A stretch of 64,000 bases of DNA from Rhabdornis inornatus (taxonomy: Eukaryota > Chordata > Aves > Passeriformes > Rhabdornithidae). Positions 13,301 through 24,431 of this stretch are shown piece after piece; the stretch's first letter is position 1; each line of letters starts with the position of its first letter. The DNA lies in contig VWZS01007655.1 of NCBI GenBank assembly GCA_013397075.1, forward strand, positions 1,325,838-1,389,837. Reading direction: 5' to 3'. Made by a program: the position numbers and the translations under genes. Under the pieces are notes generated by a model. That model made no database searches, was not told the DNA's origin, and worked only from the letters and a program-made list of their open reading frames with translations.

Positions 13301-14809
13301 AGCTTTAAGAGCAAATACAGCTCCTCTCAAGAGATCTCATTCTGTGGAAACTACAGGCTGCAGTTTGCAGTGTTTCAAAGCCTGCAGAATTGTCTGGCCC
13401 GTGTTGAGTTTGCATTTTAAATAGAAGCGTGGGCTGCATATTCATCTGAGTTACAGAAGTTGAGTGTTCAGCTCTCAGCTTATGCCGAGCACTTTGTGCT
13501 GGCAGCTGCTGCACAAATGCAGATCACCAATCTGTAGAAGCTCCAAGAAGCCCCACCAGAATCTCTCAGTGCTAACATGTGTAAACAAGCCTGGGACATT
13601 GCAACTCCACTCCTCCCTCCAGTTCCTTTTTCTTGAAGAACTGAACTTTAGATACCCAACTTCAAGTAAAAATTCAAGGTATTGAGCACTTTCCTTCTAC
13701 TGTTTCTTGTGTACAGGCTAGAGAGTTAAACTCCAGGCTCAGGCTGTTTCCCGCTGCTCTTGCAGTAGAGTAGCTCTTGTTCTATCTGGAGTACCAGACA
13801 TTAATTGTACTTCCAGCTCTCTCCTGGTTCATAACTAGAACTACAGTGTACCTGATTTAAAGGTGCAGTTGTTCTCTGACAGTGCAAAACCACATCCTGT
13901 ATTCTCTGTCCTCAAAGCAGCTTTTAGGCCATCAGTGAGACATGAAATAACAAACACTGTAATTCAGGCAGGGCAAGGCAACGTCTTTGCAATCCCTCCC
14001 TCCGGGGGGTTACCACCGGTGGGCAGAAACAGCGCACAGGAAAGAGTCATTTAAAAAGGAATGGGGCGGGGGGAGAAGATAAAAAGAAGCAAAGGTCCTG
14101 GGAAGCTTCCTATCAACTGTACAGAGCCACAGCAGAGAGAGCACACCACATTGTGTAGGAGCAGCTAAGCACACTCAAGAGCAGCAGTACTTGCATAGCA
14201 GCGGGGTGGAGGAAGGGGGGGTGTTCATGCAGATAACTCACAGTGACCCTTGAAAGCACAAAACCCTGAGAAAAAAAAGAAAGTAACAAAAAACCAAAAC
14301 AGACAACAGCGAGAAATGCGTTTGTTTGCTACAGGTAATTCCCAGTTTTGACTTATCTCTTCCAATTCAACCTACTTCTACCCCAGTCAGCAACTCCCTC
14401 GTGCTAGCCAAGAGCACTCGGGCACCTTCTTGTCAGAATCACATGCCACAGGGTGAAACACATACAGCCAAACTCAGTTCTGCCTCAGCCTTCCAGCGCA
14501 CCTGGGTTGTCTTTAGGAAATAGTCATTTAAAAAAACCAAACCAAAGAAGAAACGCGTGAAGATTAACCTTATTATTCTCTTCTCCGCCATGCACTTCGG
14601 GTGCTCTCTGGCAGGGCGATCAGTCCATTCGTCTCTCCTCTGCAGCGGCGCCCGGGCCGCGGTCCCGTGGCTGCCGGCGGTGCCCTGCAGGGCCGGCCGG
14701 CGCTCCTGGGTGCCCCCGCGGCGCCTCCGCGCCGACTGATAGCTGGGCAGCTCCTGCAGGAAATCCACAGGTGCGGCGCCGTGCGGCTCCTCGGCAAGGG
14801 TAGAGAGCC
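1328..14809 (-). CDS. TMC7: Transmembrane channel-like protein 7 (5' partial)
   Basis: TMC7 belongs to the TMC/TMEM16-like membrane protein superfamily, about ten membrane passes; the channel activity of TMC7 itself is not settled. Fifteen coding exons join in one frame: 14809-14569, 12493-12345, 11994-11827, 11646-11561, 11057-10912, 10375-10228, 8786-8616, 7107-6950, 6096-5979, 5327-5230, 4916-4733, 3904-3774, 3509-3354, 2608-2530 and 1387-1328. All have AG/GT borders, and phases match at every junction (2093 nt, 696 residues plus stop). Human TMC7 has about 723 residues, so roughly 25 N-terminal residues are missing; these fall in or beside the gap at 14847-15208. The signature reads CWESDVGQEMYKL, where most family members have CWET. 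The N-terminal FLQELPSY and the FGTGIQSYFSFLRFLVLLN stretch point to TMC7 rather than TMC5. The gene is transcribed away from TMC5. Confidence 0.93.
2530..2608 (-). CDS. TMC7: TMC7 exon, last membrane segment
   Basis: 79 nt, entering at phase 2 and ending in phase 0 with donor GTAAGA. Encodes IVMFYVIALAQAHKRMVEQL. Its length equals the matching TMC5 exon at 38786-38864. Confidence 0.92.
2850..3026 (+). repeat. CR1 LINE 3' tail fragment
   Basis: The block resembles the 3' end of CR1: 'gtggagtct' near 2886, 'gaccctgttttgaa' near 2947, 'ttgggttagat' then 'catccaacctt', and an ATTCTATT-like octamer tail ending near 3026. It lies inside a TMC7 intron, antisense to the gene. Typical of bird and reptile genomes. 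Confidence 0.8.
3354..3509 (-). CDS. TMC7: TMC7 exon, extracellular loop and start of last helix
   Basis: 156 nt; encodes IPSSKACGLFRNF and the segment ending ASEAFAVPFFVILC. Donor GTGAGT and acceptor ACAG. The IPSSKACG motif is strongly conserved with mammalian TMC7. Confidence 0.92.
3774..3904 (-). CDS. TMC7: TMC7 exon, hydrophobic helix
   Basis: 131 nt; encodes HTCKPAVRPIRASSSNFFFL and then a strongly hydrophobic run ending VPLGVSIA. The donor is GTAAGT at the GCATA border, which makes the junction codon TAT (Tyr) where human TMC7 has Arg. Confidence 0.92.
4733..4916 (-). CDS. TMC7: TMC7 exon, pore-region helices
   Basis: 184 nt; encodes LVTHCSCKLIQWFGHKEFEI, then YGQTICWIGTFFSPLLPAI and FIIFYVKK. 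It corresponds to two separate TMC5 exons (35920-36015 and 36608-36683); the intron between them is absent here. Confidence 0.93.
5230..5327 (-). CDS. TMC7: TMC7 exon with TMC signature motif
   Basis: 98 nt; encodes CWESDVGQEMYKL followed by the helix MIFDFIVILAVALFVDFPRK. Same length and phase as the TMC5 exon at 34143-34240. Position 4 of the motif is Ser instead of the usual Thr. Confidence 0.95.
5493..5645 (+). repeat. T/G-rich low-complexity tract
   Basis: Runs of TTTTG and TTTGG with poly-T, in a TMC7 intron (poly-A/C on the transcribed strand). It makes long chance frames on both strands; no coding content. Confidence 0.85.
5831..5955 (+). repeat. Intronic repeat, copy 1
   Basis: About 120 bases closely matching 7248-7372 in the same orientation; both include 'aatcaacaccaggtata' and 'acctctagacaagcaa'. 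I do not recognise the family. It may be a local duplication or a short interspersed element. Confidence 0.8.
5979..6096 (-). CDS. TMC7: TMC7 exon, helix plus cysteine-rich loop
   Basis: 118 nt; encodes VRLANIGVLLFSLWSQISDC and the Cys-rich loop CKPCGYNYKLYP just before the signature exon. Mammalian TMC7 has the similar CDLCGYNQKLYP. Confidence 0.93.
6950..7107 (-). CDS. TMC7: TMC7 exon, conserved TMC helices
   Basis: 158 nt; encodes QYLPSIVITLANFIGPLIF then EEYTPAFEIKLTLLR. Donor GTAAAG and acceptor TGCAG. Nearly identical to mammalian TMC7 over this stretch. Confidence 0.95.
7248..7372 (+). repeat. Intronic repeat, copy 2
   Basis: Second copy of the element at 5831-5955, about 1.4 kb away, with scattered substitutions. 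Both copies lie in TMC7 introns, one on each side of the exon at 6950-7107. Confidence 0.8.
8616..8786 (-). CDS. TMC7: TMC7 exon, basic linker and helix
   Basis: 171 nt in phase 0; encodes LQEEKLKQKIAERTMKEKIR and the helix IFINIIVIAILSGCFYSIYR. Matches the human EERMRQKIAERTSEETIRIYSLR region. Confidence 0.93.
10228..10375 (-). CDS. TMC7: TMC7 exon, cytoplasmic linker
   Basis: 148 nt; encodes SVEGFKYNLV, FQSYCNKVFAGWDFGIT and LKYRSLQYELQ. The FAGWDF core corresponds to LLCAWDF in TMC5. Donor GTGAGT. Confidence 0.94.
10912..11057 (-). CDS. TMC7: TMC7 exon, helix 2 region
   Basis: 146 nt in phase 0; encodes GFLEVTSLFYGYYSID and YNLPLAYLLATFAYLALSFL. Matches the human GFLEETSLFYGHYTIDG region. 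Confidence 0.94.
11561..11646 (-). CDS. TMC7: TMC7 exon, first extracellular loop
   Basis: 86 nt; encodes DICTIYEPSGNKGLVYFYTY and LKDLLSGT. This exon has no separate counterpart in TMC5, whose loop is shorter. Confidence 0.92.
11827..11994 (-). CDS. TMC7: TMC7 exon, first membrane helix
   Basis: 168 nt; encodes KFGTGIQSYFSFLRFLVLLN and a hydrophobic continuation ending with an NST glycosylation sequon (NSTVAYVSPKN). Borders are CAG and GTAAAC. Confidence 0.95.
12345..12493 (-). CDS. TMC7: TMC7 exon, N-terminal cytoplasmic region
   Basis: 149 nt; encodes LSRWKKWRRTSSKSLKKAL and LVLWRHDIHSIEG. Matches human LSEWDQWKRYSSKSWKRFL. Acceptor TTAG and donor GTATGT. Confidence 0.93.
14569..14809 (-). 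CDS. TMC7: TMC7 exon 2 (N-terminal)
   Basis: 241 nt; encodes PVDFLQELPSYQSARRRRGG early and EHPKCMAEKRIIR at the end, joining NSQQADTEHLSRW in the next exon. The acceptor is strong (pyrimidine tract then GCAG next to 14809). The donor GTTAAT is weak but keeps frame and similarity. GC-rich and Arg-rich, close to the promoter. Confidence 0.85.
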
Positions 14810-14846
14810 CTGCGAGGGAGAGACAGGGGTTGCGGGTCGGGGGTCG

Positions 14847-15208
14847 NNNNNNNNNNNNNNNNNNNNNNNNNNNNNNNNNNNNNNNNNNNNNNNNNNNNNN
14901 NNNNNNNNNNNNNNNNNNNNNNNNNNNNNNNNNNNNNNNNNNNNNNNNNNNNNNNNNNNNNNNNNNNNNNNNNNNNNNNNNNNNNNNNNNNNNNNNNNNN
15001 NNNNNNNNNNNNNNNNNNNNNNNNNNNNNNNNNNNNNNNNNNNNNNNNNNNNNNNNNNNNNNNNNNNNNNNNNNNNNNNNNNNNNNNNNNNNNNNNNNNN
15101 NNNNNNNNNNNNNNNNNNNNNNNNNNNNNNNNNNNNNNNNNNNNNNNNNNNNNNNNNNNNNNNNNNNNNNNNNNNNNNNNNNNNNNNNNNNNNNNNNNNN
15201 NNNNNNNN
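14847..15208. other. Assembly gap, 362 N
   Basis: Run of N flanked on both sides by very GC-rich sequence. It covers the probable TMC7 promoter and the end of its first coding exon. Frames that appear to cross it are artefacts. Confidence 0.99.
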
Positions 15209-15340
15209 GCCCCGGGGCCGCCTTTCCGCGGCCCACGCCCGCCGGGGGCGCCCCCAGCCAACAGGATTGCACTTCGGGACATCAGTCTTTCTGTTCCTCT
15301 TACCCCAGACTTGTTTTCAACTTTCCGTGAAGATGCACGG
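15209..15340 (-). promoter_or_regulatory. TMC7: TMC7 promoter and first-exon remnant
   Basis: GC-rich DNA next to the gap. On the minus strand an ATG at 15282-15280 opens with MSRSAILLAGG; human TMC7 also starts MS.S, so this could be the true start. The gap prevents checking frame continuity into exon 2. It could equally be 5' UTR. Confidence 0.4.
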
Positions 15341-18300
15341 TCGGGGTAAAGGCTCCTGCCGCCAGCCTGCCCTATCCACTAGAAGGGGCTCATGCACCTG
15401 GGGCTGGGGATGTTCTGGGCATCTCTCGCTAACGTGTGGCTTAGAAATAAGTTTTGTTTCAATGCCTCCCGTCAGTATTAACTGCCCGTGCTGGTGTTGG
15501 GTGCTGTAAAATCTCCGATACTTGGTCAACTCTCATGAGGTCACAAGTCTGAACTGCCAGCTTGTTCTGTGACTGGATCCGGAAGCGCAGGCTGCAGTGG
15601 AAACAACACAGCTTTACTCTTGCATGTGAAACTCGGTGTGAACTGGAGCGAGTAAAGTCAGTAGATGCTGAATCCTTTTTCCCATCTGAGAGCGAGGGTG
15701 GGTTTCGTGTGAACTCGTAGTAAATGTCTCAGAGAGACTTATTTCTTGTAACGTTTCTTGCCTTTTGTGCGAATATAACAGCATGTGTGACAAATAAGGA
15801 TGTGAAACCTCCAGAAGTCTCAAAAGCCTTACGTGGTGGGGAAAAAAAAATTTCTAGCCTTTCTTACTCTATTCTACTGATGGTTAAAAGGCAACCAGAT
15901 TTTTAAAACATTCTTCGGGCACTTTCTGCAGTAGTTTTAAAAATGAGTCATTATTAGGCTTCAGAATGCTGAATCAGACACAAATGAGCATGTATTTTCT
16001 GTTAGCTGTGTGTCATCAGCTCAGGTATGTTATTTTCAAATTGTTTTGCTAGCAATGAGAATCTATGTGGGTAATCCGCTTTCATAATAAAACCATAAAA
16101 TGTTGTTGATAAAAAGAAAAGTTCTCAAAGTAATTTAGATGTACACATTTGTAATCTGTGTTACCAGCAGAGGTGAAAGGTATATCTTAAGGGGAATTGT
16201 TGTGAAATACAGAGACATGGAATTAAAGCACAGCAACTTCCTTATTGCACTGAATGACTTAAAAAAGCAAATGAAGAAACACACTTGCCTTTGTGCTGGC
16301 AGGTTTGTCTTTGACAGTTGGACTTGATGACCTCAAAGGTTTCTTCCAGCCTTGATGGTTCTATGATTCCATAACTAATATGGATTTTTAGCTACTTTTG
16401 ATGAGAATAAGCTATAACTTGCCTTCATCCTTCTATAAGTCACTCTGGAGGCCTGTTAGTGTTTTTCCTTTCTACTTTTCACAGATCTCCAGGATGGTTT
16501 TTGCCAGGTGGGATATTTTGTATAGCAAAGGCTAATGCTGTGAGAGTGTCAGCAGGATTGGGGTGTCAGTAACAGAGCTGGACACCTCAGTGATACACAT
16601 TTGCACAGGTGATTGTGGTTCCTTGGTTGAGTGCCACATTTCATGGGATTCACTTGAACAGCTCCCAGCTAATCATTCTGAGAAACTCAGGGGATGGAAA
16701 ATAAAACCCCTCAGCAGCATTCTTGAAGAATAATTTAGTGTTGTTGAGCATTCTTGCTGAGCGTGTGATTCATGTGCTGGATAAGAATGTGCATTTGTAC
16801 CCACTGTTATTGGTGCCTTGAAGCTACCCAAGCATGGGGTGTCTTTGTGTGGCCCTAAATAGGAATGTTTATGGGGTAAAGCTGCCTTGGGATGTCATCT
16901 AGGGTGGCAGTTTCGCTTTTTATTTGTGTTTCTTTTTTTACCACAAAGAACACAAAGAGGAAAGGTGAATAATACACTTGAGGTTAATTAGGCTTCTTTT
17001 GAAACTCTGTGTTCTAGAGAAGTATTGTGTTAATGATCCCATGAGAACAAATTTAAATAAAGATTGGAGGAATTGAAACAAGATTGACTTCCCCAGGAAT
17101 TTTGTGAGAACATTGTCTAATTTATTTTTTTTTCAGTTGGGAAAGCTTTTATGACACTTGGAAATGTTTCAATGAATTGTATGGATCACAGCAATCCCAG
17201 ATGGAAAAACAGGAAGACAGACATGCTGAGGAGGAGAGAATAGATGATTCTACCAGAGCACAACAGTCACATGCAGGGAATGCAGTAAATTCCACTTGTA
17301 TGATATTTGTCCAGTGTTCCTTACCCACAAAAGCAGCAGCTCTCAGTCTGTGCTGAGCATGGAAGCCAATGCCATATTCTGTCTCCCAGGATGCTGGAGA
17401 TCAGTTTGTCACATTTAGTAACACCATGCATTTCCAGGACAATTCTTCTTTTCTTCCTAATGCCACAGCTCAGAAATGCTTCTAAGCATTCAGGGAAATT
17501 CTGAGTGATTGCTTTAATTTTGGGGGCATCTCATGTTTGACTACCCCAGTACCTTGTGCTGTGGCCTGTGCATTGTGCAGGCAGCTCTGGGTCAGTACAG
17601 GAGATCTGCAGACAGGTCCTCTGCAGCCATGCCAGGAATGTTGCTTTGGGCAAAATGTAATCTTAAAGTAGCATTAGAAAACTTCACTTAAGTCTATGTA
17701 GAATGTATCTGGTACAGGATAAACACGTTTTACTGTTTTACTGTAATGTTTTACTGAGTTCAGGAGCTGGAAAAGCACTAGTCATTTGGTAAAAATCAGC
17801 AGTTATACCAGCACAGCTTCTGAACACAGAGCAGATTGATTTATTACCAGTTCCCTGCTGGCATTAATCCAGAGGCTTATCGGTGTTTTTGATTTGTTTG
17901 TATTTTTAGTCTTGCTGACCAGAGAAGTTACTTAGGAGTAGTTGGTAGAGGTTTTAAGATGTGGGGTTTTCTGGGGAGATAAAATACGCCAAAATGGCCT
18001 AACAAGCTATATTAACACAAAGAAGCTGGGGGTCTATAATCTATACAGTATTAGCAAAAAGGAAAAAGGCAATGGGCAGGCCACAGGTCTGGGACAGCAG
18101 AGCCAGTGTTTTCCTTACCCTGTTCCCTGCTTTGTCTGTGCCCACCCCAGTGGTGGCTGTTTGGCCTCTTGTTCAATTCAAGGATGCTCCTGGTCCAGAG
18201 GAGGGCACTGGCTTTTGGGAAGGGCCCTGGGAGCACCCTGACAGTGACTGTAGTGTGCTGGGGTATCCCTGAATCCAGCTGCAGTGGAGTGAGTGAAGGT

Positions 18301-18870
18301 GAGGCAGGCAGCCCTGCTAAGCTGCTTTGGGATAGAAATTCATGTCAGAGGCACCACCCCAACACTTTGTTGGCTTCTCTGTGTTGCCCCTGCTTGGTGC
18401 TCAGCTGGAGCTTTGTCCAATCCATAGTTTTTCATACCTCTGCATGAAATAGGAAGAAGGGAAAGGAGAAAGGCAAGAAAAATCAGTATCTCTGTGCCAG
18501 ACTAAAGAAATTCCTCCCGGTCCATGCAGAGTACAGGAAGGGCTGGTATTAAACTCCCTGTCCAGGAACTGTGGATTCTGCTCTCTACTAGAGTGAACTA
18601 ATTTGTCACCGTTTGAAGGGCCTTCCTTTAAGACAAGTAAAAATGTGAGGGAAGATAGTTCCTTATGTCAGCTCCCCAAATGATTAATCCAGGGATAAAG
18701 GTAACGCATCCTGTGTCTGAAAACTGTTTCTCTGTGTCCTTTTATTGTGGTGTTGTTGCTATCCCAGGCCAAAAGAAAGCATGTTTAAATTCGTGGGAGA
18801 GGGAGAGTGAATGTCTTGGAACCCAAACAGAAACATGGCAACGTGTCACAGGATAGGTAACAAGGAACTT
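15341..18870. other. Intergenic, no gene recognised
   Basis: AT-rich sequence upstream of TMC7 with only short frames on both strands. The one recognisable element is a CR1 tail near 16310-16374. No tRNA or other RNA gene was seen. Confidence 0.6.
16310..16374 (+). repeat. CR1 LINE 3' tail fragment
   Basis: Contains 'gttggacttgatgacctcaaaggt', 'cttccagcct' and the terminal 'ttctatgattcc' repeats characteristic of CR1 ends. Only the extreme 3' end remains. Confidence 0.8.
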
Positions 18871-18889
18871 CGCGGGGTTGTTTTTCTCT

Positions 18890-19300
18890 CTTGAGCTATA
18901 CAAGCAGGACCTCAGCTCCCCTCTCCGGAGGGAGAGCGTTTCCGTGCATAGTCCGTTCTGGGGGAACGGAAGGGAAGGAAAGCAAAGCCAGCGGTCACAG
19001 CGAGTCCCCCGACACAGGGATCGGAGACGGCACCGGGCGGTGGGAGGGGCGGCCGGCGGGGCGGGGCGGCGGCTACGGGCGCCTGGACCGGGAGAGCGGG
19101 GCCGGGCAGCCTCTCCTGGCGGCCAGGTGGGGAGAGAGGTAAGCGGCTGTGATGGGCAGCTCCGGGGCTCTGCGTCCCGGAGAGGCTGGGCAGGGCCGGG
19201 GGCTGCAGCGGGAAGGGCTGGCGGCAGGGTCCGAGCGGGGGCTGCGCCGCTGCGGGGCTGGAGGGCGGATTGGATTGTCCGCACACCGGAGCGGGGAAAC
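18890..19300. promoter_or_regulatory. CpG island, candidate TMC5 promoter
   Basis: Sharp GC/CpG-rich island with G/C-box-like runs (19040-19080) and a clean donor, GAGAG then GTAAGC, at 19139 on the plus strand. A non-coding first exon ending at 19138 and spliced to the TMC5 start exon 7.5 kb downstream would fit. The island could also serve an unrelated non-coding RNA. Confidence 0.5.
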
Positions 19301-20321
19301 CACCGCAGCCCTGACAGGTGGCTGCGGCTTACAAATGGCTGCTGCTCATTTAGAATGATGGAACCGTAAGGGTCGGACTGCGGGCATGTCAGGGATGTAC
19401 TCGGCTTCTGCTCGCTGAAAGGTGAATAACCACCCAGCGTGGTGCCCAGAGCTCGGTGTCAGCCCTGCTGCGCGAACGGCACCCCACAGCTTTATCGCCC
19501 CATTAGTCACACCCGAGCTTCCTCTGCCTTTGGCTGGAAGGGCCGGTCCCATAGGAGAGCCAGCCACACTTCCCTGAGGTCTTTAGCCAGTGTGTCACTC
19601 CTCCCTTTGAGGTGTGGCACTAGCCTGGCTGCGATCGCAGCCTGGAGCGTGACATTTCCCTTTGGTGTAGGTTGCATGTTGGTGTCTGCTAGCTAGTGAA
19701 TGGATGTGGCACTGTTTTTTTCCAAGTAGCAGGCTGTGAGGCTTTTTGTGTTACAATAGGTAATGGGAGTTTACATCAAATAGGTGGAGGAAATCTCGGG
19801 CTTCAGTATTCGTGCTCTTTGTGGTCCTTCACTGTGTCACTCCCTCAAAAAACTCACAGACTTACTATTTAACCTACAAAGGCTGAAACGTTTCTATGCA
19901 GGATACTTAATGTACATCTAAAAGCCAAATCTTCATGTCCTGGATTTTGTTGCTAAGCCGCTGTCATTAATAATGCTCTGTTAGTAAAGCAAACCTGCAA
20001 GCAGTGCCATTGCACGGGAGCTGCGCTGACTTCTGCATCCCCTGCTGAATGTCACCACTGTCTGTTCTACCAGCCCTGCGACCCACGGCAGCCTGATCCC
20101 GCTGTGTGTGGCAGAAGCAGCCGGTCAGAGCTGGCTCCAGAGCCGCGCTCAGGTGCGATAGTTCAGGTGTGGGTGCGTGTCAGTCCCTGCCCGTGCGACA
20201 CTGCCCTAGTGCAGGATGAGGGTAACAGCAGGCTGCAGGTGCTAAGGAATGGAGTTGAAACGGCAGCTCTGCTGGGCTGATATGTCAGTATTCCACCCAA
20301 AGCAACTGGCCTCTGACTTTT

Positions 20322-20420
20322 TTGAGGTTTGGTTGTTTTTTTGTTGTTGTTTTTGTTTGTTTGCTTGTTTTTGTTTTGGTTTTTCTTTTAGCTTTGAGTT
20401 TAGTCTTTTGGTGGTTTTTG
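20322..20420 (+). repeat. T/G-rich low-complexity tract
   Basis: Poly-T interspersed with G (TTGTT, TTTGTTTG). It generates a 127-codon chance frame with Phe/Cys/Leu-rich composition. Confidence 0.8.
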
Positions 20421-23400
20421 TTTCGTTGGTTGTATTTTTTCCTCAAAGTAAGTTTGTTAGAAGGACTTTTACCCTGGAAAGTGATAAAGTGCTGAGGTGG
20501 TGTGGTATGGCTGTATGGGCAGGTATAAGAGGAACTGGAACTTTACAGCGGTGTCCTCTTCATGTATTGGTGAAAAAGTCTCTAATTGCCACTTGTATAG
20601 TCCATAGGTTGTGTGTGTTCATTGTAGAATAGACCCTTAACATGCTAATAGGCTACCTTGAATTTTAATGGACCTGCATTTTGTCTGGAAAAAAAAGTAT
20701 TCCATTTATGCAAAATTATTTGTCAAACAATTTGAAAACTGCATATAAGGATTTTAAGGATTTTGACAAAACCAGTTATCTTCTTTTGACTGGCTCCCCC
20801 AGCAACGTTCTAGTTTCTTGGTATTCCCAGTATTCTGACAGATAAACTTTTTGTTTTCCCTCGGGGTCCTGTTAAATGCTGCTTGTGCAAATAGTAACAG
20901 GACAACAATATCCTTAACAGGAAGTTAAGCCAGAAATTACGAACAGAACAATGCCCTTTTCCAGTCCAAGATCCTTGAGTGTATGTACACCCCTGTTTAT
21001 TATCCATAATGATCATACGTGTAGTCTTCATAAACTTTTCCACTTGAGCTGGTGAATGACACTCCTGTAACCGATAGTGCTCATTAAAGTACAATTTGCA
21101 GGTTGCAAGTGGAGAGGTATCCATTGCAAGGGCAGAATAAACAGAGCTTTCTTTTAAGGCTTTCTTTTAAGTCAGAACTGTTCTAATAAGCAGTATCTTC
21201 TAATAGACCTGGTGTTGTTGGCTGCCTTTCCACTGAAAGCAGAAAATTAATTCCAATCAGGTACTCACTTACTTCTGTTTTTTTATAAGCAGTTATTTCC
21301 TTCAAATACAAGTAGCTGGTAATGTTGGTTAATAGACTTTAAAAACTTGTTTTGCAAAGGAAGATTTAGTCCTGCTAAATGCAGAGAACATGACAGTTAG
21401 CAGTTTGGAAATTTAGTCACAAGACTGACTTACACTGAATTGAAATGATTCTTGCTTCAGACCTTTTTTCTCCATAAGGGTCAGACGATGAGCTAGGTAA
21501 TGTTTTTCAAGGGTTAAAGGAATAATGTAGAGTTCTGTTTCTTATTCTTGCTAACCTTGCCTCTCTTTGCCAGGTATACTGTCCTTGCTCTTCATTTCCC
21601 TCTTTCTAATTTCAGTAGTTATGTATCTCACTGCTTATGATTTTCCCGATGAACTAAGTTTGCTCTTGTGGTCAGAGTTAGGAGAATAAAAGCAACAAAG
21701 CAGCAAACACAGAGAGGTGCTCTCAAAGGAGCCTTCAGGATTAGATCATTCAAAGTCATTGTCATATGTACTTCAGTCCACAGGAATTGGATCTGTGGGG
21801 CCTTTTGGGTGGAGAAGCAGGGATGTGTGTGGTAGATTAGGGAGAGTGCTATGAATTTCACAGAATTACTGAAGCATCTGAACTTTCACCCACTCCCCGT
21901 ATGCAAAAACTGTATGTGCCTCCACTTAATAACATTTTACTGGACACAAAAATTTAACTACATATTGTAACAGTTTTTTAGATGTTTCTAGGGCATGTTT
22001 ATAATGCAGGTTTCTAAACTCAGATGAAGAAGTAGAAACCTGTCTGAGACATTGCAAACACAAAGTAGCTGGCAGTCCTTCCCCAAAAACCTTATGTAAG
22101 CAACCACAGGTGATACAAAGGATTTAAGAAAGTGAACATGATAAAGATAGTGTAGTCTTACTGTATTGTGGGGTAATTGCAAGAGGAATGTTAAATGGGA
22201 GGGATAAGGCAAAAAAGGAAGTAGGTGCAAAAAAAATGGATAAAGAGTAAATAAGGAGCAGAGCTCATGATACTGAAGAGCAGCTGGAGGCAAACAGACA
22301 GTTTCCTACTTCCTTCTAAGTGGCTGCCCTCTGGACCCTACTCTTACCAGGAAGAGCTGAGGGCTAGGGAGAGTGGTAGGTGCCATTGCACTGTAGGAGT
22401 AAGAAGTGAATCCATTTGGGCTCCAGACCAAAGAAGGTGTTGCAGAGACAGCAGTATGGCGGCTGTGAGGGGGATGCTGTCACTCCCTTCCCAATTTGTT
22501 TGTCTCTCCCTATGCAATTGCAAGCGAATGAGTCTTCAGTACTGCTGCATGTTATCTGACACTGGGAAAATCCCTTGTAGCAGAGGCACAATTTAGGTTG
22601 CTTAATTGAATTCAAGGTCAGAAATAGCAGAGTTGATGTTGGTTCCTGTAATTGACCTGCTGATATCAATAAAACCACAATGGAGGCCTGTAAGCAGTGG
22701 TGTTTGTTGGTGCTGGTTGAGTACTTCGGCAAGATGCACTAAAGATAAATGGCTTTTGCTTCCACGTATGATTTACGCTGGTTCCATTGCTAATACGTCA
22801 GTTAGAGATGAGATTCTCTCCAGTGTAGTGTTTGATTAGTGTCAATTCACAGGCCCTTTAGATTTTCTGAGAGGCTTTCCTGGTCTATTGCGAAAGTGTT
22901 GAAGAAACGAGGTCTGCGGCAGTGGAAGAGTAGCGATCAGTACTGGAATCCAGCTCCTGATGCAGAATGTAAAACTCCAGCTTGTCTCTCAAATTAATTT
23001 TTGGCTTCCAGAAACAGTCTGTTTTTTTCATCGTGAATATGTGTAGAACACATTACATTGGACAGGGGTTCATTAATAAAACTTGGGTAACAGTGAAGCC
23101 CTGTGTAGTCATACCCTGTTAAACTAAACTGTCTTTATGGCAATAGAGCACATTCAGCCTTCTGAATCACTTCTTCCACGAGTTCTATTCCCTTCATTCA
23201 ACATTATTAAGTTATCTATGATGTGGTTCTGGAATTCCCTGGTTTTATTCCACTTCAAGATGTGTGCAAATAGGATTTACTTCATGAAATCTTTTTACTA
23301 AGTGATTGCAGGTAAGGAGCTTGAAGGTCTAAGTGGCTTTCCTGAAACCTGATGCCAGGACAAAGTGCTGTTTTGGCAAGACATTCATGTTTGTTTTATT

Positions 23401-24403
23401 ATATTCTACATGAGGATTAGTGTCTATAGAAGAACATTACCTGCATGGGAAGGGGTGAAACTAACCTGTAATATTTTGTCAAGACCGTTGATCTGTGACT
23501 TGAAGGCAGTTGTTTTTCTGGGAAATGATCCAGAAATATGAGTCTGCACTGCTTGGAATTTCCTGCTCTATATCATTACAGGGTTGAACAGCTTAAGCAG
23601 AAAGCACCCACTCTCCACAGACTTATTTACATAACAATGATCATTAAACCCACTGATCTTAAACTCTTCTGTGCTCCAGAGAAGGTGCACGGGATTTGTT
23701 TGTTTCAGCAAGATAGTTGCTTGCTGAAATCTAAAAACATAATCCACAAGTGGACACCACTCTGCAAGGGAAGACTTGTCAAGATCCCACTTTCTGTCTT
23801 TCACAAATAATCTCTGTCCTCCAGCTATTTTTTTTCCTTCTAAATATTTTTTTAAAGGGAAAGCTAAATCTAAATGTCCTATCTTTTCCTGGAGCTATGG
23901 TTTGCTGCATTCCATCATAGGTTAAAAAGAGGAGAGAGATGGTTTAGTTTGAGCATTACCTGCTTTGGGTTCTTTCCAGTGAGCTATGGCTGGTCAGAAA
24001 TGTATTAACTGCCAGATTTGAATTTGCCTCCACATATGTGGAAAACTTATTCAAAGTCCTTAAAACTTCATGAGTGGAGAAAAACCAGTATTTTCATGTG
24101 CTAGGTTCAGTGTTAGACTGGAAATGTCCTTGTGGATTTTCATAGTGATCCTGGCATGCAGTGCATCATAAGACTCAAAGAAAATAAAGTGGGTAATGAC
24201 GAAGACAACAGAGAATCTATCTTGGGCTTTTTTGAGTTTTTGAGGAAGCCTTTATGGATAAGCCTTGAGATCTCTCAAATGAGTAAGAGAAAGAAATGCT
24301 GGATGTATTTTCCATCCAGGCTGATGTGTTTCTTCTGGTTGGTTGATGTCAGCAAGTTGGTTGATATGGATGGCTGATGCTTTCTGCCAGTTTACTTCTG
24401 GGT

Positions 24404-24431
24404 AATGCTGAGTGTGCAATGCTGAGTGTGC
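24404..24431 (+). repeat. 14-bp tandem duplication
   Basis: Two exact adjacent copies of aatgctgagtgtgc. Confidence 0.9.

Noticed and set aside
14439..15509. Long frames on both strands crossing the N gap
   Set aside because: They are open only because Ns are translated as X. The real coding part is TMC7 exon 2 at 14569-14809 on the minus strand.
20249..20632. 127-codon plus-strand frame
   Set aside because: Most of it is encoded by a T/G-rich tract; no similarity, splice support or conserved motif.
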